A stretch of 64,000 nucleotides of DNA. Source: Acinetobacter sp. NIPH 2100 (GTDB taxonomy: Bacteria; Pseudomonadota; Gammaproteobacteria; Pseudomonadales; Moraxellaceae). The notes under the pieces are model-generated. The model did no database searches. It was not told the origin of the DNA and was given only the letters and a program-made list of their open reading frames with translations. The position numbers and the translations under genes were made by a program. The stretch covers positions 558,001-622,000 of the forward strand of contig NZ_KB850224.1 of assembly GCF_000369805.1 (NCBI RefSeq), given 5' to 3'. Shown here one piece after another: positions 21,612 through 29,703 of this stretch; the first letter of the stretch is position 1; every line of letters begins with the position of its first letter.

Positions 21612-22508
21612 ATGCACACCTATACTGTTGAGCCGTTGTATGTTGCCAGTGGTGATGAAACCATCGCTGCGGATTTCTATCTACCTAAAACCAATATTAA
21701 ACCTGCGGTGATTATTATGGCGCATGGCTTTGCGGGCTTGCGTCAATTTAAACTGGTTCAATATGCGCAGCGTTTTGCTCAAGCAGGTTATGCGGTGATT
21801 TTATTTGATTATCGCTATTGGGGCGGCAGTACCGGAAAACCACGTGAATTGGTTTCACTCAGTGCTCAGCTTGATGATTGGAAAACCATTGTTCAATATG
21901 CTTCAAATTGCAAGTTGATTGATAGTCGACGGATTGTCTTGTGGGGAACCTCGCTCAGTGGTGGATATGCGCTAAGTCTGGCTACAGACCTGAAAAATAT
22001 TCAAGCGGTGATGGTGCAAGTGCCTTATGTTGATGGTGCTGAGACGGCCAAGCTTTATCCTTTACAGCGCTATCCTGAAGCATTGAAGCGCTCCAGTCAG
22101 GACTATATGGGTTCTAAAATGGGTTTGGTTCCTAAAACCTTACCTGTTGTCGATCAATATCGATTGTGCTTTCTGCCGACCTCGGACAGTTATTACGGTT
22201 ATCTCTCGATTGTAAATCCAGATTATTACTGGAGTGGAGAAGTTCCAGCGCGAGTCTTTTTTAATTTAATGCGTTATCGACCGATCCAATTTGTTCGTAA
22301 AATTAATATTCCTGTTTTGTTTATTGCTGCAAAGCATGACAGTTTGATTCCCATTGCATCTAGTCGGGAAGCAGCGACCAATATTGCGCCATTTGTGAGC
22401 TATCATGAGTGGGAAATGAAGCATTTTGATGTTTATCATGATTCTTGGTTTGAAAAAGCAGTCACAACCCAATTAGAATTTTTACATCAACATATCGGAG
22501 TGATGTAA
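21612..22508 (+). CDS. alpha/beta hydrolase
   Basis: This 298-residue cytoplasmic enzyme has the alpha/beta-hydrolase order: an oxyanion-hole segment MAHGFAGL, the nucleophile elbow GTSLSGG (Ser about residue 116), an acidic residue in KHDSLIP and a His in EMKHFDVY. These are the parts of the catalytic triad. The FDYRYWGGSTG segment is typical of the dienelactone-hydrolase/peptidase-like branch. The substrate is unknown. Its ATG has GGAG 6 nt upstream. Its stop directly abuts the trxC start, and yciA follows 1 bp after trxC, so the three genes form an operon. Confidence 0.82.
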   Translation: MHTYTVEPLYVASGDETIAADFYLPKTNIKPAVIIMAHGFAGLRQFKLVQYAQRFAQAGYAVILFDYRYWGGSTGKPRELVSLSAQLDDWKTIVQYASNCKLIDSRRIVLWGTSLSGGYALSLATDLKNIQAVMVQVPYVDGAETAKLYPLQRYPEALKRSSQDYMGSKMGLVPKTLPVVDQYRLCFLPTSDSYYGYLSIVNPDYYWSGEVPARVFFNLMRYRPIQFVRKINIPVLFIAAKHDSLIPIASSREAATNIAPFVSYHEWEMKHFDVYHDSWFEKAVTTQLEFLHQHIGVM

Positions 22509-22946
22509 ATGATTATTGTCTGTGCATCCTGTGGGGCAAAAAATCGTGTACCTGAAGAAAAATTGGCAGTAGATCCGAATTGTGGGCAATGTCATCAAGC
22601 TTTGTTAACCAAAGCCCCAGTTGAGCTGAATGAGCAAAACTTTAGCAATTTTATTAGCAATAGTGATTTGCCTGTGTTGATTGATCTTTGGGCAGAATGG
22701 TGTGGCCCATGTAAGATGATGGCCCCGCATTTTGCTCAGGTGGCCAAGCAGAATCCTTATGTGGTTTTTGCAAAAATTGATACAGAAGCCAATCCGCGTT
22801 TAAGTGCTGCATTTAATGTACGAAGTATTCCAACTTTGGTTCTCATGAATAAAACCACGGAATTGGCCAGAATCAGTGGGGCATTACGTACGCCAGAATT
22901 ACAGCAATGGTTAGACCAGCAATTACAGCAGCATCAAGGACATTGA
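22509..22946 (+). CDS. trxC: thioredoxin TrxC (thioredoxin 2)
   Basis: Thioredoxin 2 reduces protein disulfides in the cytoplasm and is linked with oxidative stress. The 145 residues have the N-terminal zinc-binding CxxC pairs of TrxC (Cys5, Cys8, Cys25, Cys28) followed by a thioredoxin fold with the active site WCGPC (residues 64-68). The cis-Pro is in IPTLVLM. The gene starts at the base after the hydrolase stop, with GGAG inside that gene's end, so the two are translationally coupled. Confidence 0.95.
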   Translation: MIIVCASCGAKNRVPEEKLAVDPNCGQCHQALLTKAPVELNEQNFSNFISNSDLPVLIDLWAEWCGPCKMMAPHFAQVAKQNPYVVFAKIDTEANPRLSAAFNVRSIPTLVLMNKTTELARISGALRTPELQQWLDQQLQQHQGH

Positions 22947-22947
22947 T

Positions 22948-23364
22948 ATGACTGAACGTCCAAATCATCCAGAAGGGATTTTATCTCTACAAAATATTGC
23001 CATGCCCGCAGATACCAATTGGAGTGGTGATGTCTTTGGAGGCTGGATTGTCTCTCAGATGGATCTCGCTGGTGCCATTCACGTTGAGCGTTTTAGTAAA
23101 GGTCGTTGTGCCACGATTGCGATTAATCAGATGACGTTCCTCGTTCCTGTGAAGGTTGGTAATGTGATTAGTTGCTATACCAAAATTTTGAAAGTTGGAA
23201 GCAGCTCGGTACAGGTGCAAATCGAAGTATGGAATAGCCATGATGATTCACGTGAACCAGTCCGTATTACCGAAGGTGTATTCACGTTTGTTGCAGTCGA
23301 TGTGAAGGGCAACAAGCGCGTGATCTCTGAAGAGATTAAACAGGCTTTTATCGCAACGGCATAA
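22948..23364 (+). CDS. yciA: acyl-CoA thioesterase YciA-like
   Basis: This 138-residue single-hotdog protein hydrolyses acyl-CoA esters. The family motif DTNWSGDVFGGWIVSQMDLAG is evident around residues 17-37 (Asn and Asp of this motif are catalytic in YciA), and the VGNVISCYTKILKVGSSS strand pair follows. It begins one base after trxC and closes the hydrolase-trxC-yciA group. Chain-length preference cannot be read from the sequence. Confidence 0.9.
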   Translation: MTERPNHPEGILSLQNIAMPADTNWSGDVFGGWIVSQMDLAGAIHVERFSKGRCATIAINQMTFLVPVKVGNVISCYTKILKVGSSSVQVQIEVWNSHDDSREPVRITEGVFTFVAVDVKGNKRVISEEIKQAFIATA

Positions 23365-23425
23365 AACTAAGCAGCAAGATTATTCAGTTTAATGATATTT
23401 ATTATTTAAAAGGTAGAGACAGACG

Positions 23426-23905
23426 ATGGCAGAAGAGCTGGTTTTGCAGCAAGGTCATAAAGCTGAGCAATATCAAAGCATCATTCCACAGATTCAGGCA
23501 ATTGTTGAAGATGAAACGGATGTGATTGCGAATCTAGCGAATATCTGTGCGGCATTGAAACAGCAGTTTGACTGGTTTTGGATTGGCTTTTATCTGGTAA
23601 AGGACAGTGAACTGGTTTTAGGGCCATTCCAAGGTCCGATTGCCTGTACCCGTATTGCCAAAGGTCGTGGCGTATGTGGTGCAGCATGGCAACAACAGCA
23701 AGTGATGATCGTGCCAGATGTAGATCAATTCCCTGGGCATATTGCCTGCAGTTCTGCATCTAAATCAGAAATTGTCTTACCAATCATGAAGAATGGTCAG
23801 TGCGTTGGCGTGTTGGATGTTGATAGTGATGAGTTGAATCAATTTGATGAGATTGATGCGGAATACTTGAAACAGCTGATCAGCGTGATTGAAACATTTA
23901 TTTAA
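23426..23905 (+). CDS. msrC: free methionine-(R)-sulfoxide reductase (GAF domain)
   Basis: This enzyme reduces free L-methionine-(R)-sulfoxide with electrons from thioredoxin, a repair step after oxidative damage. The 159 residues form one GAF domain. The three redox cysteines are at 74, 84 and 108 (PIACTRIAKGRGVCGAAW and GHIACSSASKSEIVLP). Their spacing of 10 and 24 residues is the same as in the E. coli enzyme. It follows yciA by 61 bp, close to trxC, its likely electron donor. The AAGGTAGAG before the ATG is a good ribosome binding site. Confidence 0.92.
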   Translation: MAEELVLQQGHKAEQYQSIIPQIQAIVEDETDVIANLANICAALKQQFDWFWIGFYLVKDSELVLGPFQGPIACTRIAKGRGVCGAAWQQQQVMIVPDVDQFPGHIACSSASKSEIVLPIMKNGQCVGVLDVDSDELNQFDEIDAEYLKQLISVIETFI

Positions 23906-23917
23906 CTGCGAGATGTA

Positions 23918-23952
23918 AAAATAAAGCCCAACATGAAGTTGGGCTTTATTTC
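23918..23952 (+). terminator. bidirectional terminator between msrC and a DUF4442 gene
   Basis: A 13-bp stem (AATAAAGCCCAAC / GTTGGGCTTTATT) with a short loop has A and T runs at its two sides and lies between convergent genes. Confidence 0.9.
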
Positions 23953-23964
23953 TTGATTCAAATA

Positions 23965-24459
23965 CTATTTTTTACGTTTTGGCAGCCAAGCCCAAAGCAT
24001 TTGGCATTGAATCGGCTCGTTGCCTGAATCATCAATGACAGTGACTGGAACCAATAACTCGCCTTTATCATTATCGGCAATAAACTTTTGTTGATCTGCC
24101 GATAATGTTGCTGTTGCCGTTAAACCGCCTTGAGCAACTTTTAAATAGTCGACATGCAATGATTTGATCAACAAAATCCGATCATCAGGGACATGTAAAC
24201 CGGTTAAAAAGCCTGTTGCTGTTTCAGACAATAAAGCCATCGCTGCAGCATGAACCCCTTTAATATGATTTTGCATATTCCGTTGGTTTTCAATGCGTAC
24301 AGTGACGTGGTCTTTATCCACTTCTAAATAGCGAATATTTGCTGTTCCAACCATTGGAACCACACGTCCAAAGGCTTTACTCCATAAGGTACTGCGAATA
24401 CCCTTTGGGAATTTGGATGTGGTTTTAACCAGCGTATAAAGACGGTTATCTTTTGCCAT
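23965..24459 (-). CDS. DUF4442 hotdog-fold protein
   Basis: The 164-residue protein fits DUF4442, a hotdog-fold family related to PaaI-type thioesterases. The central helix HIKGVHAAAMALLSETATG corresponds to the hotdog helix that holds the substrate. The N-terminal FPKGIRSTLWSKAFGRVVPMVGTA is typical. No signal peptide is present. It lies 14 bp after yajQ on the same strand and is probably cotranscribed with it. A thioesterase-like role with acyl-CoA or acyl-ACP is inferred from the fold only. Confidence 0.8.
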   Translation of the reverse strand: MAKDNRLYTLVKTTSKFPKGIRSTLWSKAFGRVVPMVGTANIRYLEVDKDHVTVRIENQRNMQNHIKGVHAAAMALLSETATGFLTGLHVPDDRILLIKSLHVDYLKVAQGGLTATATLSADQQKFIADNDKGELLVPVTVIDDSGNEPIQCQMLWAWLPKRKK

Positions 24460-24473
24460 AGTGAACCTATTGC

Positions 24474-24962
24474 TTAGTCTTTGAAATTATTAAATTGGAG
24501 TGGTAGACCAAATTGTTGTTCACGTAAAAAGTTCATCACTTGTTGCAAAGTATCGCGCTTTTTATCCGTGACACGGATTTTGTCTCCTTGGATAGAAGAT
24601 TGCGCTTTGATGCCGCTTTCTTTAATGGCTTTATTAATTTTTTTTGCGGTATCTGAGTCAAGACCATCTTTAAGTTTAATCACTTGTACGACATTCTTGC
24701 CAGAAGCTGTCGCTTTTTGTGGATCTAATGCTTGTACATCAATTTTACGCTTATAGAAATGGTTTTCGAGCATGGTATAGACTTGCTCACATTGGAAATC
24801 GCTTTCTGTTGAAATCTTGATCTCTTTTGATTTCTCATTTAACTCGATTGAAACATCCTGTCCACGGAAGTCAAAACGTGTTGCAATCTCTTTTTCTGTA
24901 TTTTGTACAGCATGATTGACTTCAAATAACTCTAATTCAGAAACAATATCAAAAGAAGGCAT
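24474..24962 (-). CDS. yajQ: YajQ family nucleotide / cyclic-di-GMP binding protein
   Basis: YajQ proteins have two ferredoxin-like domains and bind nucleotides; the Xanthomonas relative binds cyclic di-GMP and alters transcription. The 162 residues begin with the highly conserved MPSFDIVSELELFEVNHA and contain IATRFDFRG and FKIKGDKIRV-like segments (here SIQGDKIRVTDKKRD). I chose the ATG at 24962, which has AAAGG 9 nt upstream and the family N terminus; a longer frame to 25025 is not supported. It is divergent from the rhodanese gene. Confidence 0.93.
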   Translation of the reverse strand: MPSFDIVSELELFEVNHAVQNTEKEIATRFDFRGQDVSIELNEKSKEIKISTESDFQCEQVYTMLENHFYKRKIDVQALDPQKATASGKNVVQVIKLKDGLDSDTAKKINKAIKESGIKAQSSIQGDKIRVTDKKRDTLQQVMNFLREQQFGLPLQFNNFKD

Positions 24963-25052
24963 GGTTAGACCTTTACAAAGGGAAAGAATATTTGAGATGC
25001 TAAGGGGGTTTTCTTCATTTGCCAAGTGTTGTTTACATCAAAGGAGTGCACA

Positions 25053-25367
25053 ATGATCCGTAAACAAGAAATTACAACATTTGAGTTCCCAGAAGGCGCT
25101 GTCATTTGGGATGTCCGAGATACCAAAGCGTATACAGAGGCTCATGTTAAAGGGGCGGTGAATCGTCCAATTACTGATATCACTGCGGATAGTTTGACTC
25201 AAATTGCAGCGGATCAGCCGATTTATATTTTATGTGGTGGCGGAAGTAAAGCACCGCGTGCAGCAGAGCTGTTAGACGGTATGGATGATTCTCGTGAATA
25301 TGTTGTATTAATGGGTGGCACACGCGCAGCGCGTGATGCAGGCTTACCTTTAGAACAAGGCGCTTAA
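25053..25367 (+). CDS. rhodanese-like domain protein
   Basis: This is a single rhodanese domain of 104 residues. It has the N-terminal VIWDVRDTKAYTEAHVKGAVN (family D-x-R...H-x-x-G-A pattern) and an active-site loop ILCGGGSKAPRAA that begins with the sulfur-accepting Cys. Such proteins transfer sulfane sulfur or act as sulfur carriers. The ATG at 25053 has AAAGGAG at correct distance. The gene stands alone, divergent from yajQ, and ends in a strong inverted repeat. Confidence 0.88.
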   Translation: MIRKQEITTFEFPEGAVIWDVRDTKAYTEAHVKGAVNRPITDITADSLTQIAADQPIYILCGGGSKAPRAAELLDGMDDSREYVVLMGGTRAARDAGLPLEQGA

Positions 25368-25379
25368 AGCACTCAAAGA

Positions 25380-25409
25380 TTGGCCAAAATAGAATGCTAT
25401 TTTGGCCAA
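25380..25409 (+). terminator. bidirectional terminator between the rhodanese gene and mnmC
   Basis: A perfect 13-bp inverted repeat (TTGGCCAAAATAG / CTATTTTGGCCAA) with a four-base loop sits between two convergent genes and is followed by A+T-rich DNA. Confidence 0.75.
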
Positions 25410-25448
25410 ATCAAAATTTTAATTTTCTGTTTAAAAAAATTAAAACAG

Positions 25449-27347
25449 TTAACCTGAATAATAAGGTTTTTTAGCTTTCACTTTCTTTTGAAAGCGCTGT
25501 GGATTTAACTTGTCCAATAATGTTTGAGGAATTGGACAAAGCTCACCCAAGACCAATGCGACCAAGACTTCACTGCATAATGGTGCAAACAAGAATCCTT
25601 TCGAACCTAAGCCCGCAAACGTATAGATGCGCTCATGGTCTTGCATTTTTCCAACTAAGGGAAAGTAGTCTAGGCTTTGGGCTCGGACGGATGCACGGCC
25701 TTGCCAAGTGTCTACCGCAGGAAGCTGTTGTGCATATTCTGGGAAGACACTGTGGATAAGTTCATAGTTATGCACATGATCTTCTGCCAAAACCTCAACA
25801 TCATCTCGATTTGGATAAAAAGAGGCGCCTAAGATGAATTGTGCTGCATCCAGCTGCATACAATAACCGCCATAACTATAGGCTTGATCTAAAGCTAAAG
25901 GTTGCTCGCGATTCTCAACCCAACTGACTTGTCCGCGAATCGGTTTTAATACTGGATAATGTTCAAATAATTCAGAACTTTGTTTGGCACAACAGACAAT
26001 CACCTCATCGGCTATGGAAACGAGCTGTTGTTCTTGCCATAGCTCAGTTTGACTGTCAGTTGAGCTTAAACGTGAAATTTTTGCTTTTTGAAGAGAGATA
26101 TTGGGGTGCTGTAAAATTTCATCACGTAGCTGTTGTGGTGAAACTGCACCTGCTTGATTTAAGACTAAACTTGGAAATTCAGTATTCGGTATTTGTGCTT
26201 GCTTTAACTGTGCTGATAACACCGTTTCAGGATACTGCTCTGCGAGATCTAATAATTCATCGGCATTTTTTAAGGCAAGCTGCTGCACTTGAATGGGTCT
26301 AAAAGCGTTAAAGCGTGAATAGAAATTCAATGCCTGTTGCCAGCTCAAGGTCATTAAGTGTTCATGTGCTTGCTCAATTGGGCAGAGTTTTGGATTGAGT
26401 AAGGCGAGGGGATTACCCGATGCGCCTGAAAGAGGCTCATTTTGCTCGTAGATCGTGACTTGATGACCACGTTGAGCAAATGCCCATGCAGAGCTCAAAC
26501 CCGCGATTCCCGCGCCAATAATCGCAATTTGACGTTGTTTGGGTTGCAAGGCAGATGGCGAGGTGACATGGTTTTGCTCTGAGTCAACTTGGTCAGACAC
26601 TATAGGTGAAGGATCTAACCAAATGGCTTTCAACATTTCACGTTTATGACCAAAACCCCGTGGGCGGCTAATGTGCACACCATGTTGTTTTAATCCACGT
26701 TTAAGCACACCAGCAACACTAAATGAGGCAAATGTGGTTCCAAAGTTTGATAAACGAACAATGTGATTCAGCACATTTTCTTGCCACATGTCGGGGTTAC
26801 ATGAAGGTGCGAAACCATCGAGGAACCATGCATTGATCGCCTGTGTTTTAGGGATACTAGGGAAAATGTCTTGTGCATCGCCTAACCACAAATCAATACT
26901 AAAACGTTCTTCAGGAAAACTGAGACGATGACAACCTGCAATCGGCAAAGGATACTGTTGAATCAGGTTTTCAGCTAAAGGTTCTAGCTCCGTCCAGACA
27001 TTGAGTGCACGGATCAGATCGGCTTTACTGAGCGGAAATTTTTCTACACTGACCACATGTAAATGACTGTGGTTATCTGGACGAACCTGCTGCCAAAGCT
27101 GCCACAAGGTGAGAATATTTAAGCCTGTGCCAAAGCCTGTTTCGCCAACACAAAAATATTGATAATCATTGAGTTGTGATAGACGTTCAGTTAAGTCATT
27201 ACCATTTAAAAACACATGGCGTGTTTCAAGTAAACCGTTATCTTTAGAAAAGTAGACATCGCCAAATTGTTTAGAAATGGGAACTTCGATACCATCGACC
27301 AGTTCCCAGTCTAATTCGGCTGTTTGTAATTTTGCTGAGTAAGACAT
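25449..27347 (-). CDS. mnmC: bifunctional tRNA modification enzyme MnmC
   Basis: MnmC finishes the mnm5s2U34 wobble modification: its C-terminal FAD domain converts cmnm5 to nm5 and its N-terminal methyltransferase domain makes mnm5. The 632 residues show both parts. The methyltransferase has GETGFGTGLNILTL and the catalytic-type motif WFLDGFAPSCNPDMW. The oxidoreductase starts near residue 275 with the dinucleotide-binding motif AIIGAGIAGLSSAWAF and ends with FAGLGSKGFLFAPL. The fused two-domain form is the normal gammaproteobacterial one. A 152-residue membrane protein gene ends 15 bp further upstream of its start on the same strand, so they may be cotranscribed. Confidence 0.95.
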   Translation of the reverse strand: MSYSAKLQTAELDWELVDGIEVPISKQFGDVYFSKDNGLLETRHVFLNGNDLTERLSQLNDYQYFCVGETGFGTGLNILTLWQLWQQVRPDNHSHLHVVSVEKFPLSKADLIRALNVWTELEPLAENLIQQYPLPIAGCHRLSFPEERFSIDLWLGDAQDIFPSIPKTQAINAWFLDGFAPSCNPDMWQENVLNHIVRLSNFGTTFASFSVAGVLKRGLKQHGVHISRPRGFGHKREMLKAIWLDPSPIVSDQVDSEQNHVTSPSALQPKQRQIAIIGAGIAGLSSAWAFAQRGHQVTIYEQNEPLSGASGNPLALLNPKLCPIEQAHEHLMTLSWQQALNFYSRFNAFRPIQVQQLALKNADELLDLAEQYPETVLSAQLKQAQIPNTEFPSLVLNQAGAVSPQQLRDEILQHPNISLQKAKISRLSSTDSQTELWQEQQLVSIADEVIVCCAKQSSELFEHYPVLKPIRGQVSWVENREQPLALDQAYSYGGYCMQLDAAQFILGASFYPNRDDVEVLAEDHVHNYELIHSVFPEYAQQLPAVDTWQGRASVRAQSLDYFPLVGKMQDHERIYTFAGLGSKGFLFAPLCSEVLVALVLGELCPIPQTLLDKLNPQRFQKKVKAKKPYYSG

Positions 27348-27362
27348 AAATTGAGGGTTATT

Positions 27363-27821
27363 TTACCACTGGCGGCGACGTTTAGTGTGAATATAGCTAG
27401 AGATCAAGAAACCGAGAATGACACCGACGGCAATGGTCATCGCACCGTATAAAAACATTTGTGCACTGCGTTCACTTTGTAATACCTGAACTTGAACGGT
27501 TAAATTGTCATTTTTTAATTGCAATTCTTGGTTCTGCGAGAGTGCTTCAAGATTGGCATGTTCAAGCTGTTTCAAGCGGCTAGCTTGATCTTGAATCATG
27601 GCTTTTACTTTTGCATCCTGCTGTTGCTTGGCTTTGGCAATTTGTTCAGCAGTCAATGGTTTAGCCACTGTTGCTGTGGCATTGGCTGCAACAGGGGCTG
27701 TGGTATTGGGTTGAGTTTGCGCTGTGGTCGTTGTTGCAGTCGCAGGTGTCGTAGCTTCAACGGCCCAAGCTGTAGAACTGAGTAGGCATAATGCCAATAC
27801 GCTTTTAAGGACAAGCTGCAT
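27363..27821 (-). CDS. hypothetical envelope protein: signal peptide, coiled coil, C-terminal membrane anchor
   Basis: I do not recognise a named function. The 152-residue product has a signal peptide ending in STAWA, a low-complexity Ala/Thr/Pro stretch (about 21-55), a charged coiled coil rich in Gln, Leu and Lys (about 57-115), and one membrane segment (about 122-142) followed by the basic end KRRRQW. This layout equals the C-terminal part of the YgiM/TIGR04211 SH3-domain proteins, but the SH3b domain is missing. It would be anchored in the inner membrane with the coiled coil in the periplasm. It lies 3 bp after the YciI gene and just before mnmC. Confidence 0.7.
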   Translation of the reverse strand: MQLVLKSVLALCLLSSTAWAVEATTPATATTTTAQTQPNTTAPVAANATATVAKPLTAEQIAKAKQQQDAKVKAMIQDQASRLKQLEHANLEALSQNQELQLKNDNLTVQVQVLQSERSAQMFLYGAMTIAVGVILGFLISSYIHTKRRRQW

Positions 27822-27824
27822 GAT

Positions 27825-28127
27825 TTATCCTTTTGGAAAAGCTTTGTTGAAAGGTTTTACATCAATATTGGCGTAAATCCCTTCTTTTAAAAATGGCTCT
27901 TCTTCAATCCATGCATCTAGTGCTTCACGACTCTCAAACTCAACAATCATGGTACTGCCAAAGAAGCCAGCTTGCGGATCATTTGGGTCTTTGGGATGCG
28001 CACCAGCTGCAATTAAACGTCCTTCATCATCTAACTTTTGTAGACGTTCAATATGTTGTGGGCGGGTTGCTAAACGTTTTTCCAAAGTACCTTCGCGATC
28101 AGTACAAGTCAGCACAAAATATGGCAT
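27825..28127 (-). CDS. YciI family protein
   Basis: The 100-residue protein matches YciI: MPYFVLTCTDREGTLEKRLATRPQHIERL has the conserved His near residue 25, and the segment DDEGRLIAAGAHP supplies the Asp-containing turn, followed by VEFESREALDAWIEEEPF. YciI has a ferredoxin-like fold similar to muconolactone isomerase with an apparent His-Asp active site, but its reaction is not established. In E. coli yciI and yciB are also neighbours. Here yciB is 24 bp upstream on the same strand, and the membrane protein follows 3 bp downstream, so one operon is likely. Confidence 0.88.
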   Translation of the reverse strand: MPYFVLTCTDREGTLEKRLATRPQHIERLQKLDDEGRLIAAGAHPKDPNDPQAGFFGSTMIVEFESREALDAWIEEEPFLKEGIYANIDVKPFNKAFPKG

Positions 28128-28151
28128 GGCAGTAGCTCGATGATTTAAAAT

Positions 28152-28763
28152 CTATTCAGTGGTTTTAAAATGCTTTCTTAAGAAAAAGAGTATAGCAGCT
28201 AGGTAACTGATAGAAACGATAATATCGCCAAAAGCCGTGAATTCGCCCCAATATTTTCCTTGCATATAGACAAAACCAAAGAAGAAATGCAGTGCCGCGA
28301 GTAAAAAGAATTGACCACACCATGCCCAGTTCAACTTTAACCAGCCTTTCGGGCTAAGCTCTAACAGCGAGCCTAAAAGTTTTTGAATAATTGGCATACG
28401 TTCTTTATTGAATAGTGGGGTCACGAGGAAGCCCAATCCAATCCCGACATTGATGATAATTGCCTTCATTTTGATGTAGGTCACATCACTAAAGATCAGG
28501 GTAATTCCACCAAAAACGACAGACATTACGACAATAAACCACTGCATTTTTTCCAGTTTGAATTTTTGGAAAAAGAACAGGCAGCCATAAACCACCAAGG
28601 TAGCAATGAGGAGAGCACATGTCGCAACAAGAATATGATTTTGATCAGTATTTCCCGCACTACCCACTAACTGTAATAACGGATGATGACTATCTTTAGG
28701 ATCGGTGGTTTTATAAAAATAAAAGAAGATAATAATCGGAAGATAGTCGAGCAACGCTTTCAT
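28152..28763 (-). CDS. yciB: YciB (IspA/septation protein A) inner-membrane protein
   Basis: YciB is a polytopic inner-membrane protein involved in envelope integrity and cell division in enterobacteria. The 203 residues begin with the conserved MKALLDYLPIIIFFYFYK and contain about five to six hydrophobic segments, including the family motif FNKERMPIIQKLLG near the middle and GWLKLNWAW. An inserted DPKDSHHPLLQLVGSAGNTDQN loop near the N terminus makes it slightly longer than the E. coli protein (179 residues). It heads the yciB-yciI group and is divergent from the PHP gene 45 bp away. Confidence 0.92.
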   Translation of the reverse strand: MKALLDYLPIIIFFYFYKTTDPKDSHHPLLQLVGSAGNTDQNHILVATCALLIATLVVYGCLFFFQKFKLEKMQWFIVVMSVVFGGITLIFSDVTYIKMKAIIINVGIGLGFLVTPLFNKERMPIIQKLLGSLLELSPKGWLKLNWAWCGQFFLLAALHFFFGFVYMQGKYWGEFTAFGDIIVSISYLAAILFFLRKHFKTTE

Positions 28764-28808
28764 GTTACAGTACGATGATGAAATAGGTCAGATAGCATAA
28801 TACAAACC

Positions 28809-29672
28809 ATGTTCGGTGTCGATTTACATACACATACACTCATTTCCGATGGTACTTTCTCTCCTGAGCAGTTGGTACAGGCCGCCGTGGACTTAAAAAT
28901 TCACACTTTGGCGGTGACTGATCATGACACCATGGATGGTTTGGAGCGCGCCCAGCATTATGCACAAGATTATGATATTCAAATCATTTCTGGAGTGGAA
29001 GTATCCAGTCAATGGTCAAGGCCAAATACCAAGAAGAGCTATGGTGTGCACATCGTCGCCTTGAATATGCAAGATGAAACACCAATCAGAGCCATGTTGG
29101 AACAACAGAAAAAAGTCCGTGCTGAACGGGCAAAAGAGATTTGTCAGCTCTTAGAAAAATGTATTGATTTTGATATTTATCCAGATGTGATTGCCCAAGT
29201 CGATGGGCAGGCAGATCGGGTTACTCGCACCCATATTGCCAAAGCCTTAGTTGAGAAAAATATTGTCACTCGTCCGCAACAGGCTTTTGATCGTTTTCTG
29301 AAAGAAGGAAAAAAGGCCTTTGTGAAATTTGAAGGGATGGGGCTTAAAGAAACCATTGAGACCATTCATGCCAGTCAAGGTTTCGCTGTGCTTGCACATC
29401 CGACCCGTTATGATTTATCAGCGACCAATGTCCGTTATCTGATCGAACTCTTTGCAGAGGCGGGTGGTGATGCAATTGAACTGCCACCAAGTATAGAACC
29501 CGCTTCCACACGACAAATGGTGGATCGTATGATTCAGCAATTTGGTTTAGCTGTGTCGATTGGCAGTGATTTTCATGGTGACAACATGCCGTGGATCAAA
29601 CTCGGACAAACGCCACGTGTTCATGACGGTCAGAAAGGGATTTGGGAAAGCTTTAAACCTTCCCTAGTATGA
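28809..29672 (+). CDS. PHP-domain phosphoesterase (RNase AM / YciV type)
   Basis: This cytoplasmic enzyme belongs to the TrpH/YciV group, shown in E. coli to be a 3',5'-nucleoside-bisphosphate phosphatase and 5'-3' exonuclease active on RNA ends. The 287 residues have the PHP metal-binding motifs DLHTHTLISDG, VTDHDTMDG, HIVALN, VLAHPTRYD and IGSDFHG. The family length is about 290. The gene is alone on the plus strand, divergent from yciB and convergent with the LysR gene; in E. coli the same enzyme also lies near yciB homologues. The exact substrate here is by analogy. Confidence 0.88.
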   Translation: MFGVDLHTHTLISDGTFSPEQLVQAAVDLKIHTLAVTDHDTMDGLERAQHYAQDYDIQIISGVEVSSQWSRPNTKKSYGVHIVALNMQDETPIRAMLEQQKKVRAERAKEICQLLEKCIDFDIYPDVIAQVDGQADRVTRTHIAKALVEKNIVTRPQQAFDRFLKEGKKAFVKFEGMGLKETIETIHASQGFAVLAHPTRYDLSATNVRYLIELFAEAGGDAIELPPSIEPASTRQMVDRMIQQFGLAVSIGSDFHGDNMPWIKLGQTPRVHDGQKGIWESFKPSLV

Positions 29673-29703
29673 ACAAGGAGAGCTTTACTGCGCGTACACA
29701 GTT

